DNA from: Streptomyces sp. SA15
Lineage (GTDB): Bacteria > Actinomycetota > Actinomycetes > Streptomycetales > Streptomycetaceae
Reading direction: 5' to 3'
Assembly (NCBI RefSeq): GCF_002291145.1
Contig: NZ_NTGE01000099.1
Coordinates: 365,957-429,956 of the forward strand
Length of the DNA: 64,000 nt
The notes beneath the pieces are model-generated. The model saw only the letters and a program-made list of their open reading frames with translations. It was not told where the DNA came from and did no database searches. The first letter of the stretch is position 1. Each line of letters starts with the position of its first letter. Positions 53,576-61,885 of this stretch are shown here, in pieces. The position numbers and the translations under genes were made by a program.

Positions 53576-54424
53576 ATGGACTACTGCTCCACGTGTCGTC
53601 GGCATTTGAACGGCGCCCTCGTGTGCCCCGGGTGCGGTGCCTACGCTCCGGACATCGCACCGGGCCTCCTCGACGGTCACCCCGTGCCGGGCCCGGCCAC
53701 CGCCGCGTCGACGGGTACGGCGGTATGGGGTGTCACCCCCTCGGACGCCCCGCGCGAAGCCCCGCCGGTCGACCCCACCGCAGATGACTTCGACCACGCG
53801 ATACCCGCGCCGCAAGGGCGCGCGGCACGCCGTCGGCAGCAGGCCCGGTGGAAGAAGACCCAGCGCCGGGCGCTGGTCGCAACGGCCGTCGCACTCGTCG
53901 GAGGCGGCCTGACCGTCCTCTCGATGGACCGGCAGCCCACGGACAAGACGCAGGCGGCCACGGCCCCGGACGTCACGGGCATGGGCGGCGCGCAGGAGAC
54001 GACGGACCAGCACACCCGCCCGGATTCGACACCGCCCACCACGCGTGGCACCTCGCGCACCCAGCGGGAGCAGGCGCCCGCGGCCGACGACCAGCGCCGC
54101 CGGCCCGCCCCCGCCTCGACCCCCACGACGCCACCGAACGCCCGGCCCGACGCCGCGACCGTCCCCCGGACGCCGGTGACTCCGCAGCCGCGGATCACTG
54201 TCCCGACCTCCGTCTCGGCCGGATCGGTCACCGACCAGACCGGCACCGGCAGCAACACCGGCAGCGGGTCCGACTCCGGTACGGCGGCCCAGCCGACGCC
54301 CGCTCCGCCCGCCGCCGGCGACAACGGCGGCTCGGACTCGGGCAGTTCGCAGACGAGCCCCGACCCGGCGGCGACTTCGCCGACCTCACCGCAGCTCTGC
54401 GTCCTCGTGATCTGCCTCGGCTGA
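53576..54424 (+). CDS. SCO2400-family membrane-anchored zinc-ribbon protein
   Basis: ATG 53576 has AGGAAG 7 nt upstream. The 282-aa protein starts with a zinc ribbon (MDYCSTCRRHLNGALVCPGC). A basic stretch (RRQQARWKKTQRR) then precedes one membrane helix (~103-120, LVATAVALVGGGLTVLS). The outer part is ~150 residues of Thr/Pro/Ser-rich disordered sequence, ending in two cysteines (QLCVLVICLG). The family is named from S. coelicolor and has no known function; the layout suggests a cytosolic sensor ribbon with a wall-spanning tail. It is monocistronic. Confidence 0.8.
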   Translation: MDYCSTCRRHLNGALVCPGCGAYAPDIAPGLLDGHPVPGPATAASTGTAVWGVTPSDAPREAPPVDPTADDFDHAIPAPQGRAARRRQQARWKKTQRRALVATAVALVGGGLTVLSMDRQPTDKTQAATAPDVTGMGGAQETTDQHTRPDSTPPTTRGTSRTQREQAPAADDQRRRPAPASTPTTPPNARPDAATVPRTPVTPQPRITVPTSVSAGSVTDQTGTGSNTGSGSDSGTAAQPTPAPPAAGDNGGSDSGSSQTSPDPAATSPTSPQLCVLVICLG

Positions 54425-54465
54425 CCCAGGGCCCGTCCACGACGCCGACACGACGGCCGGCTTCG

Positions 54466-54493
54466 CCGCCAACGCCCGTGAGGGCGTCGGCGG
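54466..54493. terminator. Terminator after the SCO2400-family gene
   Basis: CCGCCAACGCCC pairs with GGGCGTCGGCGG (one A-C mismatch) across GTGA. It lies between the convergent SCO2400-family gene and the truncated DinB-like gene. Confidence 0.65.
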
Positions 54494-54836
54494 TCAGGTC
54501 TCGCGCTGCCACGCGGGGTCGCGGCCCGACAGGCCCAGGGCTCGGTCGAACAGCGGGGCGGTCGGCGGTACGGGGACTTCCGGGCCGAACGCCCCTAACT
54601 GCCTGGCCATCTCGGCCCGGCCGGCGACGTCCTCGTACACGGCCGCCGCGAGATCGCTGTCCACGGTCAGCTTCTGTCCGGTGGCCACCGCCAGGTCCCA
54701 GCCATGCAGCAGCCACTCGCACAGCAGGATCCCGCCGACGAAGCCGGCCGGCATCAGGCGGCCGTTCCCGGTCAGCGCCGTCTCGCCGGTCCAGGCCCGC
54801 GGGTCGCTCCCCCGCGGCAGCGGCTTGTGTCGCTGT
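54494..54836 (-). pseudogene. 5'-truncated TIGR03086/DinB-like metal-binding protein gene
   Basis: The conserved part reads RLMPAGFVGGILLCEWLLHG, then WDLAVATGQKLTVDSD, then FGPEVPVPPTAPLFDRALGL and a short tail. This is the C-terminal half of the mycothiol-dependent maleylpyruvate-isomerase-like family (His of LHGWDLA is a metal ligand). The N-terminal half is absent. At about 54836 the frame runs into the repeated hairpin element, which is shared with the MITE at 60.6 kb. Inference: insertion or deletion at that element destroyed the gene. Confidence 0.65.
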
Positions 54837-54963
54837 AGGTGCGTGCTCTCGGCGTGCCGGGCGCAGACCCTCGTACTGGTTGTACGTGGGTCTGCGCCCG
54901 GTGCGGCGAGTGGGGGCACCTCCCACGCCCTCAAGGCAGTGGGGGAGCGTGCATGGCGTCGCG
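54837..54963. repeat. Hairpin repeat element, copy 1
   Basis: It shares the segment from AGGTGCGTGCTCTCGGCG to GCATGGCGTCGC with 60640-60733. It has an extra internal part (TGGGGGCACCTCCCACGC and neighbouring bases, 54911-54948). The core stem GCAGACCC/GGGTCTGC plus CGTAC/GTACG replaces GCAGGCCC/GGGCCTGC of copy 2, a compensatory change. No flanking terminal inverted repeats were seen here. Confidence 0.85.
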
Positions 54964-55486
54964 ACGGCTGTCGGAGCGGGAGCAGCGGCGGATGGCGAAG
55001 ACGGCGTACTGACGTGATGGCGGCGCGCCGAGCGGACCGCTTCCGCATGGCGTGTCGCCTCCGAAAGGAGCCGGGGCTGGAACCCCGAGGGGCTCGAGCG
55101 GGTCTAGAAGGCTAGAGGGTCGAGCGGGTCCAGCGGGTCCAGCGGGTCCAGCGGGTCCAGCGGGTCCAGCGGGTCGAGCGGGTCGAGAGTTCCACACCCG
55201 GTTCTACGCCCTCCCGGCAGTCCCGCACCGGTCGGCCACAGGGACCCGCTCGCAAGCCCCGGCGCACGAGGCGCGAGACTCGGAGGGCGCTCCGCTCACA
55301 AGGCTCCGGCGTACGCCCCCTGCCCACAGGCCCCTGTTTCACCACACACCCGACCCCAAAGCCGCCACCCTTCGTCACACCCCCGACCCCAAAGTGCCCT
55401 CACCGCACCCCAGACTCTCAAGCCCCTCACCACCACGGCCCCACTCGCAAGACCTGCTCGCAAGACCCCGCCCGTAAGGACTCCCC
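54964..55486. other. Gene-free stretch with a 9-bp minisatellite
   Basis: No supported gene is seen. A 9-bp array (unit GCGGGTCCA, 55121-55187) dominates the left part. The rest is Pro/Thr-codon-like low-complexity sequence before the DUF2079 start. Confidence 0.5.
55121..55187. repeat. 9-bp tandem repeat (GCGGGTCCA)
   Basis: About seven near-exact units, flanked by variant GCGGGTCGA units. Confidence 0.9.
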
Positions 55487-56980
55487 GTGCCCAAGGCTCT
55501 CCCTGGCCCGCCGCAGGACGCGCCGGCCGCACAGGCGCCACCGATACCGACCCAGACCGCACACGACGATCCCGCGCCCCACATATCCCCGCCGGTCACC
55601 CACCCCCCAGGTGACCGGCGCCCCCACCCGCCCGGCAGCCGCGACCCCTACTTCCTCGCGGCCGCCCTCTTCCTCGTCTACGCGGCCGTCTCCATCTCGC
55701 GCTTCCGGCATCTGGCGACCATGTCGTGGGACCTGGGCATCTTCGAGCAGGCCATCCGCGCCTACGCCCACCTCCAGGCGCCCGTCGTCGACCTGAAGGG
55801 CCCGGGGACCAACGTCCTCGGCGACCACTTCAGTCCGGTGACCGCGCTCCTCGCGCCCCTCTACCGGCTCTTCCCCTCCCCCATCACGCTGCTCGTCGCC
55901 CAGGCCGCGCTGTTCGCGCTGTCGGCCGTACCGGTCACCCGCGCGGCCGCGAACCTCCTGGGACGCCGCAGAGGGCTCGCGCTCGGTGTCGCCTACGGCC
56001 TGTCCTGGGGCGTCCAGCGCGCCGTCGACTTCGACTTCCACGAGATCTGCTTCGCCGTACCGCTGATCGCCTTCTCCCTGGAGGCCGTGCTCGCCCAGCG
56101 CTGGCGCCGGGCCCTGCTCTGGGCGCTGCCGCTGATCCTCGTCAAGGAGGACCTCGGCCTGACGGCGGCGGCGATCGCCGTGGTCGTGGCCCTGCGCGCC
56201 CGCGACAGCTCCCCCCGCACGACCCTGTACGCCCTCGGGGCGGCGGCCCTGGGCGTCACCGCCACTCTGCTGACCCTCACCGCGGTCATCCCGGCCTTCA
56301 ACAGCGTCGGCGACTACGACTACTGGACCAAGGTCGACAGCGGATTCGCCCTCTTCGACGGCGTCGACACCAAGCTGCGCACCCTGGGCTGGCTGCTGAT
56401 CCCCACCAGCGGCCTGCTCGCCCTGCGCTCCCCGCTGTTCGCCGTCGCCCTGCCCACCCTCGGCTGGCGCTTCGTCTCCGCCGACGACCACTACTGGGGC
56501 ACCGACTGGCACTACAGCGCGGTCCTGATGCCCGTCGTCGTACTGGCCCTCGCCGATGCCCTCACCACCGCCCGCCGCAGCTCCCGCCCTTGGCTGCGCT
56601 CGTACGCGTTCCACCTGCCCACCGCCGTGGCCGCGGCGGCCCTCGCCCTCACGACCGCCCTCCCCGTCGCGGCACTGACCGAATCCGCCGCCTACGAGAA
56701 GCCCGCGCGCGTCACCGCCATAGAACGCATGCTGAACCGCAGCATCCCGGACGACGCGACCGTCGAGGCCAACATCGGCCCGACCAGCCGCCTCACCTCC
56801 CGCTGCCGCGTCTTCTGGGTGGGCGACACCCGGGGCGTCACCCCCGACTACATCGCCCTCGACAACACCGACGGCGGCATCCGCGACGTCGAGGAATACG
56901 CCCGCCAGCTCCACCCGGACGATCAGTACGCGATCGTGGGAGCCACGCAGGGTTACGTGGTGCTCCAACACCGCACCTGA
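55487..56980 (+). CDS. DUF2079 polytopic membrane protein
   Basis: GTG 55487 has AAGGACT upstream. The 497-aa protein has a Pro-rich cytosolic N-terminus (~50 aa) and about 9-10 membrane segments. Family landmarks are MSWDLGIFEQAIRAYAHLQ, GDHFSPVTALLAPLYRLFP and AVDFDFHEICFAVPL, followed by LILVKEDLGLTAAAIAV. Established: DUF2079 resembles GT-C glycosyltransferases in topology, with the Asp near the first loop as likely active site, but activity is unproven. The C-terminus is a soluble domain (~400-497). Confidence 0.85.
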   Translation: MPKALPGPPQDAPAAQAPPIPTQTAHDDPAPHISPPVTHPPGDRRPHPPGSRDPYFLAAALFLVYAAVSISRFRHLATMSWDLGIFEQAIRAYAHLQAPVVDLKGPGTNVLGDHFSPVTALLAPLYRLFPSPITLLVAQAALFALSAVPVTRAAANLLGRRRGLALGVAYGLSWGVQRAVDFDFHEICFAVPLIAFSLEAVLAQRWRRALLWALPLILVKEDLGLTAAAIAVVVALRARDSSPRTTLYALGAAALGVTATLLTLTAVIPAFNSVGDYDYWTKVDSGFALFDGVDTKLRTLGWLLIPTSGLLALRSPLFAVALPTLGWRFVSADDHYWGTDWHYSAVLMPVVVLALADALTTARRSSRPWLRSYAFHLPTAVAAAALALTTALPVAALTESAAYEKPARVTAIERMLNRSIPDDATVEANIGPTSRLTSRCRVFWVGDTRGVTPDYIALDNTDGGIRDVEEYARQLHPDDQYAIVGATQGYVVLQHRT

Positions 56981-57079
56981 CCCGAGCCCCGCGAACACGA
57001 GTGGGCGGGCAGTGCGACACGAGGCGCACTGCCCGCCCAAGCGGTCTCCGGTTTACGGAACTTACGGAACTTACGGGAC

Positions 57080-58780
57080 TTACTTGGCGTCGATCAGATC
57101 GTGCGGCGGCACGTCGACGGTCCGGGCGCCGGGCTCACCGCCCAGGATGACCTTGCGCAGGGCGACGTTGTTGTCGGTGTTCGTCTCCTGGAGGCGCTTC
57201 TCCGGGTTGGCGATCACCTGGATGTAGTACGTGCCGTTCGGCAGGTCGGTGATGTCGAAGGACTGGCCGGGACGGTACTGGGTGTACGTGTCGCCGGAGC
57301 CGACGTCGAGGACCTCCCGCACGGAGATCGAGTTCTGCTCACCGCAGGCGGTGGACAGATCCGTGTTGTACGGGTGCCAGTTGGCGTTCTTCACGGTGTA
57401 GTCGATGGCGTCGGTGTTGGCCAGGCAGAACGCCTCCTTGCCGCTGCGCACCTCCTTGGTCTGGTCCTCGCTCAGCAGCCGGTAGCTGGCGAAGTCCGTG
57501 AAGTGCCAGTGCTCGTGACCCTCCCGCGGGTCCCACTCCATGGTGCCGGTGGGCGTGTACCCGACCTGCTTGCCATTGGCGTCGTAGAAGTACTGGTAAG
57601 CGTCCATCAGGTCCTTGCCAGGACTGCGGAATCCGTCCACGACGAGGGGCGCGGGGCCCGCGTTCCACACGTTCGCGGAGAAGGCGAGGTAGTCCTTGCC
57701 CGCTACGTCCCCGTCCTCGCCGTCGGTGATGGCGATGTCCCAGGCGGGCAGCGAACGCAGGTCGGGCTTGGGCACGTTGGCGGGAGCGCCCGCCCGACCG
57801 GTGGGCCGCTTGGCGGCCGGCTCCAGCGCGGGCGCGACACGCGAACCGTCGGTGTGCCCCTGCCCGTCGCCGAGGTGGTGGGCCGTGCCACGGTCCTCGA
57901 GGGCGTTGGAGAGCTCGGGCGCGGGAGGAGCGTCGGCGCCGCGAGGGCCGTAGTGGTGGCCGGTGGACTGGGAGTTGGAGTGGGAGTCGGCGTGGGCGTG
58001 GGCGTCGTGCCCACCTGCGTGGTGAGCGGAGGACCGCATGGAGGAGGCCAGACCCGCCCCGTTCTCGTCACTCATGTCCCGTACGGTCACCTTGATGGTC
58101 GGGCGATCGTCCGGAATGCCGAACAGGTCCCGGTACACCTTGGCCACCGCGACCTTGGCCGTGTACTCACCTGCGGGCAGGTCCACCGGGTTGTCCCAGT
58201 CGACCCTCGTGGAATTGGCCGCCCAGCCCTTTTCGACGCCCCAGACCGAGCCCAGCGTCCAGGGGTTGGTGGAACAGCCCTCCGGATAGTGCGAGGTGGC
58301 CGGCGCGTCGGGACGAAGCCGCCCGGACGCGTTGTTGGGACAGAAGGTCCCGTCGACCTTCTTCATTTCCTCACCGGCGGCGTTGGTGAGGGACATCTCG
58401 AGAAACCCGGGAAGCCCGGAGAAGTCCTTCACCAGCCCGGCGGGCAGTTTCTTGGTCTTCGTACGCGTCCCGTCACGCAGTATCTGCTGGGCGACGACGG
58501 GATCCTTGTACGACTTCCGCGTCACCTTGAATTCCAGCGGCGCGCCGTCGACGGTGACGTACGTGCCGAGGTCCAGGAAGACACCCCTCTCGTCCCACCG
58601 GTCGAGGGTCACGGAGTTGGACGCGGCGACGAGCTTCAACTGCGGCTGCCCGGCCGCACGCTCAGCAGCCGCCGCCCCGCTCCCGGGAACGGCCCCGGCC
58701 CCCGTGACGACGACGGTGAGCGCGGCCCCCGCGGCGAGCGCCGAGCGCTTTAAGCGACTTCTGTGTTCCTGACTGGTCAT
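57080..58780 (-). CDS. Secreted lysyl oxidase-family copper protein
   Basis: ATG 58780 (MTSQEHRSRLKRS) has AGGAACC upstream; an in-frame start 18 nt earlier is less likely. The 566-aa product has a Sec signal (LAAGAALTVVVTGAGAV). The C-terminal ~230 residues are the lysyl oxidase catalytic domain: FSANVWNAGPAPLVVDGFR, the copper motif GHEHWHFTDFASYRL, and a Tyr near DAIDYTVKN that could form the cofactor. The first ~250 residues are a separate beta-rich domain. A His-rich insert (HHAGGHDAHAHADSH) joins them. Established: bacterial lysyl oxidases oxidise peptidyl lysine. Confidence 0.88.
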   Translation of the reverse strand: MTSQEHRSRLKRSALAAGAALTVVVTGAGAVPGSGAAAAERAAGQPQLKLVAASNSVTLDRWDERGVFLDLGTYVTVDGAPLEFKVTRKSYKDPVVAQQILRDGTRTKTKKLPAGLVKDFSGLPGFLEMSLTNAAGEEMKKVDGTFCPNNASGRLRPDAPATSHYPEGCSTNPWTLGSVWGVEKGWAANSTRVDWDNPVDLPAGEYTAKVAVAKVYRDLFGIPDDRPTIKVTVRDMSDENGAGLASSMRSSAHHAGGHDAHAHADSHSNSQSTGHHYGPRGADAPPAPELSNALEDRGTAHHLGDGQGHTDGSRVAPALEPAAKRPTGRAGAPANVPKPDLRSLPAWDIAITDGEDGDVAGKDYLAFSANVWNAGPAPLVVDGFRSPGKDLMDAYQYFYDANGKQVGYTPTGTMEWDPREGHEHWHFTDFASYRLLSEDQTKEVRSGKEAFCLANTDAIDYTVKNANWHPYNTDLSTACGEQNSISVREVLDVGSGDTYTQYRPGQSFDITDLPNGTYYIQVIANPEKRLQETNTDNNVALRKVILGGEPGARTVDVPPHDLIDAK

Positions 58781-58894
58781 CGGTTCCTGGTCTCCCACGC
58801 GATCTCGATCGAGTATGTGAGCACCCTGTGAGAGATGTAAGAGCCGTGTCGAGGTTGCCTGTTGAGGCGGAATTGCCGGCCGTTGAATGCCAGA

Positions 58895-58920
58895 TGACGT
58901 TTGGTTTATATGCCAAATAT
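58895..58920. promoter_or_regulatory. AT-rich dyad upstream of the toxin-antitoxin pair
   Basis: TTTGGTTTATATGCCAAA is an imperfect dyad in an unusually AT-rich patch about 85 nt before the antitoxin start. It could hold an autoregulatory operator or promoter. Confidence 0.4.
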
Positions 58921-58998
58921 GGGCAATTAGCCAAGAAGCTCTCCGGCGGCGAGGCGGTTGGCCGTACCGGGAGCATGAGTAGCTGTATGATGCTCGGC

Positions 58999-59229
58999 AT
59001 GACGGTCAACATGACGATGAGTCTCCCGGACGACGTGGCCGCCTTCGTGAAGGCCAAGGGGAACGCCTCGGCGTACACCGCGCGGATACTGCGCCGTCAG
59101 ATGCTCGTCGAGGAGCTGGAGAAATCCGCGCGCGTGCGGGCCGAGGCCGGGATCGTGAGCACAGCCGCGGAGCCCGCCGAGAGCGAGGACGCCACCCTTG
59201 AGCGATGGGGTCGGGTGGCGGGCCGGTGA
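58999..59229 (+). CDS. Antitoxin of a MazF-type toxin-antitoxin pair
   Basis: ATG 58999 gives 76 aa. The N-terminus (MTVNMTMSLPDDVAAFVKAK) has the ribbon-helix-helix look common in antitoxins, with strand, turn and two helices, and the C-terminus is acidic and probably disordered until toxin binding. It overlaps the toxin start by 4 nt. An upstream in-frame ATG (near 58975) is possible. Established: such antitoxins bind their own promoter and neutralise the toxin. Confidence 0.75.
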   Translation: MTVNMTMSLPDDVAAFVKAKGNASAYTARILRRQMLVEELEKSARVRAEAGIVSTAAEPAESEDATLERWGRVAGR

Positions 59230-59525
59230 AGCGTGGGCACGTCTACACGCTGTCCTTCGCCGGAGGCCCGGCGCACGTCCTGGTGATCTCGTCCGACGCG
59301 TTCAACGCCCAGAACAAGACCGCCACGTGTGTCTTGATCTACCCACAGCAGGTACGCGAGGCAACGCTGGTCGACATCCCGGTCAGCTCCCCCTCCGTCG
59401 GCACCATCGTGCTCGGCGAGTTCCGCACCCTGTCCGCCCCTCGCTTCAGCGAAGACCTGGGGCCGGTGGACGAGCGAGTCATGGAGGCCGTCGACATCGG
59501 GCTCCAAGCCATCTTCGACCTGTAG
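59226..59525 (+). CDS. MazF/PemK-family endoribonuclease toxin
   Basis: GTG 59226 overlaps the antitoxin stop (GTGA). The 99-aa protein shows the family pattern: MKRGHVYTLSFAGG at the start, HVLVISSDAFNAQ, then ATCVLIYPQQ, and EFRTLSAPRFSEDLGPVDER near the C-terminus. Established: MazF-type toxins cleave mRNA at short sequence motifs. Residues equivalent to the catalytic Arg and Thr/Ser appear in the RTLSA segment, so it should be active. The overlap gives tight stoichiometric coupling. Confidence 0.85.
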   Translation: MKRGHVYTLSFAGGPAHVLVISSDAFNAQNKTATCVLIYPQQVREATLVDIPVSSPSVGTIVLGEFRTLSAPRFSEDLGPVDERVMEAVDIGLQAIFDL

Positions 59526-59631
59526 CCCGAGCCCTCCCGGCCACACGATCGCCACTTCCTCGGCTTCGCCTCGCTGCTCCATCGGTCACGGCACCAGAGG
59601 CCGCAGACCGGCATCCTGGTGGATTTCCGTG

Positions 59632-61227
59632 TCACCCGGCCGGAGATTCGTCCTTGGCGGCCGTCGGCTGACGCACCGTCAAGCCGCGGTCGTCGGCGCC
59701 GAAGCCTGCCGGAGACGAGGAGGCCGTGCCGCGATCCAGCAGGAGGAGGAGAAGACCGAGCGTGCAGGCGATCGCCGGCCAGTAGACGTAGCGGTAATTC
59801 GTCGCCGGCATGATGGGCAGGTAACCGAGCACGTATGCCGCCGCACTGACCCCCAGCGCCCGGATCAGCATCGAGAACGGCCCCCTGCCCGGGCGGAGGC
59901 AAAGCACCAGCGCGAGTGCGAGCCAGAACCACCCCCTGAAAAGCGGCCGCAGATCCGTGACCGCACCAATGACGTACGTTTCGAGCGTCTCCTCCAATCG
60001 ATCGTGCGACACCTTGAGCCCCAGCTCGTTGTCGCGGACCCCCGGTTGATACGGATAGCCGGTCTCGAAGAGCAATCCCGTGAAGAGCCGCAGCCGGTAC
60101 TGGACATAGCCGGGAACGTGGCCGCTCATCTCGCGCATCCACAGGGACGTGATCTGATCCGCGTGCCCCACCAAGCCGTTCGCCGGGCGTTCGTAGCAGG
60201 TCCAGTAGGCGTCGGACAGAGAATTGACGCGGTCGCACTTCTCCGCCGCGGACACGAGGCGGTTCCGCAGGTCCGGTGACACATCTGCCGACCGCAGTTC
60301 CTTCACGGTCAGTACGTGGACCAGGTCGTCGAGCATGATCTGCGCGCCTTGTTTCGTCGGTACGGGCCGTGCGATCCAGGAGATCGCGGTGGCCGGCACG
60401 ACAAGGCCGACAACGAGCGCCGCCCCGCACATGGCCCACGTGCGGCGTCCGGGCTTGCGCCACAGCGCGAGTACGAGCATGAAGAAGACCGGAATCGCGG
60501 CGAAGAACGCGTTCTTGCGAACCAACATGGCATAGGCGAGGAAGAGCACGCCCAGCCAGAGGAGGCCCCACCGCAGTGCGGGGCTAGGCCCTGTCGTCAA
60601 ATTCCCGTCGTCCGCCCGGAGGGCGGGCCTTGCGGCGTCAGGTGCGTGCTCTCGGCGTGCCGGGCGCAGGCCCTCGTACTGGTTGTACGTGGGCCTGCGC
60701 CCGGTGCGGCGAGAGTGCGTGCATGGCGTCGCAAGGCAGGCGGGAATTTGACGACAGGGCCTAGGGCGGCCGTCTCGCAGACGCAGGCCGACGAACGCGA
60801 CCGCGCAGGCGGCGAGAAGCGCCAACGCCGTGTGGACGTCCTTCCACACCACCCCGACGAACGTCAGAACGTGGGGCGTCAGCCCGAGGCCCAGGACGGC
60901 GAGCGAACCGGCACGGCTCGCGGTCAGTTCCCAGACGCACCAGGCCATCACCCAGAGCGCCCCCCAGAAGACGACGGACTGGAGGACGGCCATGGACGCG
61001 GGCGAGCCGGTCACCGCGATGAGCGCACGCCATACCAGGCTCAGGACGGGTGGGTGCCAGTCGGTCAGGGGCGTCTTTCCCATGGCTTGCCGGAGCTGGT
61101 CGATGCTGTCGGGACTCATGTACCCGGGGGCGAAAACGACGGTCGTGGCCAGACAACAGACCGCGGCGACAGTGGCCAGTACCCCGATCCAGCGCCCGTC
61201 GCCCCGGATCCATCGACTATGTCCCAT
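59632..61227 (-). CDS. Polytopic membrane protein (GtrC-like) interrupted in frame by a MITE
   Basis: ATG 61227 (MGHSRWIRGDGRW) is chosen by homology-like context; no ribosome site is visible, so it may be leaderless. The 531-residue frame has about 10 membrane segments and an early acidic loop (PGYMSPDSIDQLRQAMG, then LTDWHPPVLSLVWRAL) as in GT-C-like lipid-sugar transferases. Residues ~156-214 come from an inserted 177-bp element (60588-60764); without it the protein is 472 aa and reads LRDGRPSPALRWGLLWLG across the site. Inference: transfers sugars onto a wall polymer with the neighbouring GT2 and GtrA. The insert lies in a loop, so some function may survive. Confidence 0.75.
   Translation of the reverse strand: MGHSRWIRGDGRWIGVLATVAAVCCLATTVVFAPGYMSPDSIDQLRQAMGKTPLTDWHPPVLSLVWRALIAVTGSPASMAVLQSVVFWGALWVMAWCVWELTASRAGSLAVLGLGLTPHVLTFVGVVWKDVHTALALLAACAVAFVGLRLRDGRPRPCRQIPACLATPCTHSRRTGRRPTYNQYEGLRPARREHAPDAARPALRADDGNLTTGPSPALRWGLLWLGVLFLAYAMLVRKNAFFAAIPVFFMLVLALWRKPGRRTWAMCGAALVVGLVVPATAISWIARPVPTKQGAQIMLDDLVHVLTVKELRSADVSPDLRNRLVSAAEKCDRVNSLSDAYWTCYERPANGLVGHADQITSLWMREMSGHVPGYVQYRLRLFTGLLFETGYPYQPGVRDNELGLKVSHDRLEETLETYVIGAVTDLRPLFRGWFWLALALVLCLRPGRGPFSMLIRALGVSAAAYVLGYLPIMPATNYRYVYWPAIACTLGLLLLLLDRGTASSSPAGFGADDRGLTVRQPTAAKDESPAG
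60588..60760. mobile_element. 173-bp MITE with perfect terminal inverted repeats
   Basis: The ends GGCCCTGTCGTCAAATTCCC and their inverted complement (from 60741) are perfect, and both are flanked by CTAG (60584-60587 and 60761-60764), the expected target duplication. No transposase is encoded. The inserted sequence plus duplication is 177 bp, exactly 59 codons, so the host reading frame stays open. The ends resemble those of IS5-like elements that target CTAG, by recollection. Confidence 0.88.
60640..60733. repeat. Hairpin repeat element, copy 2 (inside the MITE)
   Basis: The stem GCCGGGCGCAGGCCC/GGGCCTGCGCCCGG with inner CGTAC/GTACG matches copy 1 at 54837-54963, with paired substitutions in the core. 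Confidence 0.85.
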
Positions 61228-61264
61228 ATGTCGGATGCTAACAGCGCTGGTGGGACCGGCCGGA

Positions 61265-61705
61265 TCAGGGCGCGATGAAGACGTAGCGCCGGTAGGCGAA
61301 GAAGCGGAACAGCGTGGCGAGAACCCAGCCGAAGACGCGGGCGACATTGTCACTGAGGGCCGATTCGAGCCCGATCACGTGCCGTGCCAGGAAGACCGTG
61401 CCCGCCGTGATGGCGACGCCGACGATGTTCGCGAAGAGGAACAGGGTCAGCTCCTGGGTCACCTTTTCGCGACGCTGATGACGGTAGGTCCAGTAGCGAT
61501 TGCCGACCCAGCTGAAGAGCGTTGCGGCGCTGGTCGCGATTACGGACGCCTGGACGGGCGCGGTCCGCATCGATCCGCCACCCGCGGCACCGGGGAGGCC
61601 GAAGACCAGCAGGTTGTAGCCGCCGTTGTCCACGACGAAGGCCAGCGCCCCGACGATCCCGAACTTCGCGGCCTCGCGCCAGACGCCTCTGACGGCGTCA
61701 CGCAT
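61265..61705 (-). CDS. GtrA-family flippase-like membrane protein
   Basis: ATG 61705 (MRDAVRGVWREAAKFGIVG) gives 146 aa; no clear ribosome site is seen. It has four membrane segments with the GtrA pattern: FGIVGALAFVVDNGGYNLLV, SWVGNRYWTYRHQRR, then LFLFANIVGVAITAGTVF, and VLATLFRFFAYRRYVF at the C-terminus. Established: GtrA proteins are thought to flip or accompany undecaprenyl-phosphate-linked sugars. It lies 37 nt upstream of the GtrC-like gene on the same strand and is divergent from the GT2 gene. Confidence 0.88.
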   Translation of the reverse strand: MRDAVRGVWREAAKFGIVGALAFVVDNGGYNLLVFGLPGAAGGGSMRTAPVQASVIATSAATLFSWVGNRYWTYRHQRREKVTQELTLFLFANIVGVAITAGTVFLARHVIGLESALSDNVARVFGWVLATLFRFFAYRRYVFIAP

Positions 61706-61885
61706 ACGGAGCGTCAGACACGCGAGAACCGGCACAAAACGAGAGTAACGACACGGCGCGCCCTCCCCTCCCGGACTCGCCCATAACGCATCATTTCTTC
61801 TTATATACGGCGCCTTTGTCATGCGGCACCTGTTCGCGCAAGGGAGCGTTTCGCGTAAGGAGCGCAAGGAGCGTAAGGAGTGGTC

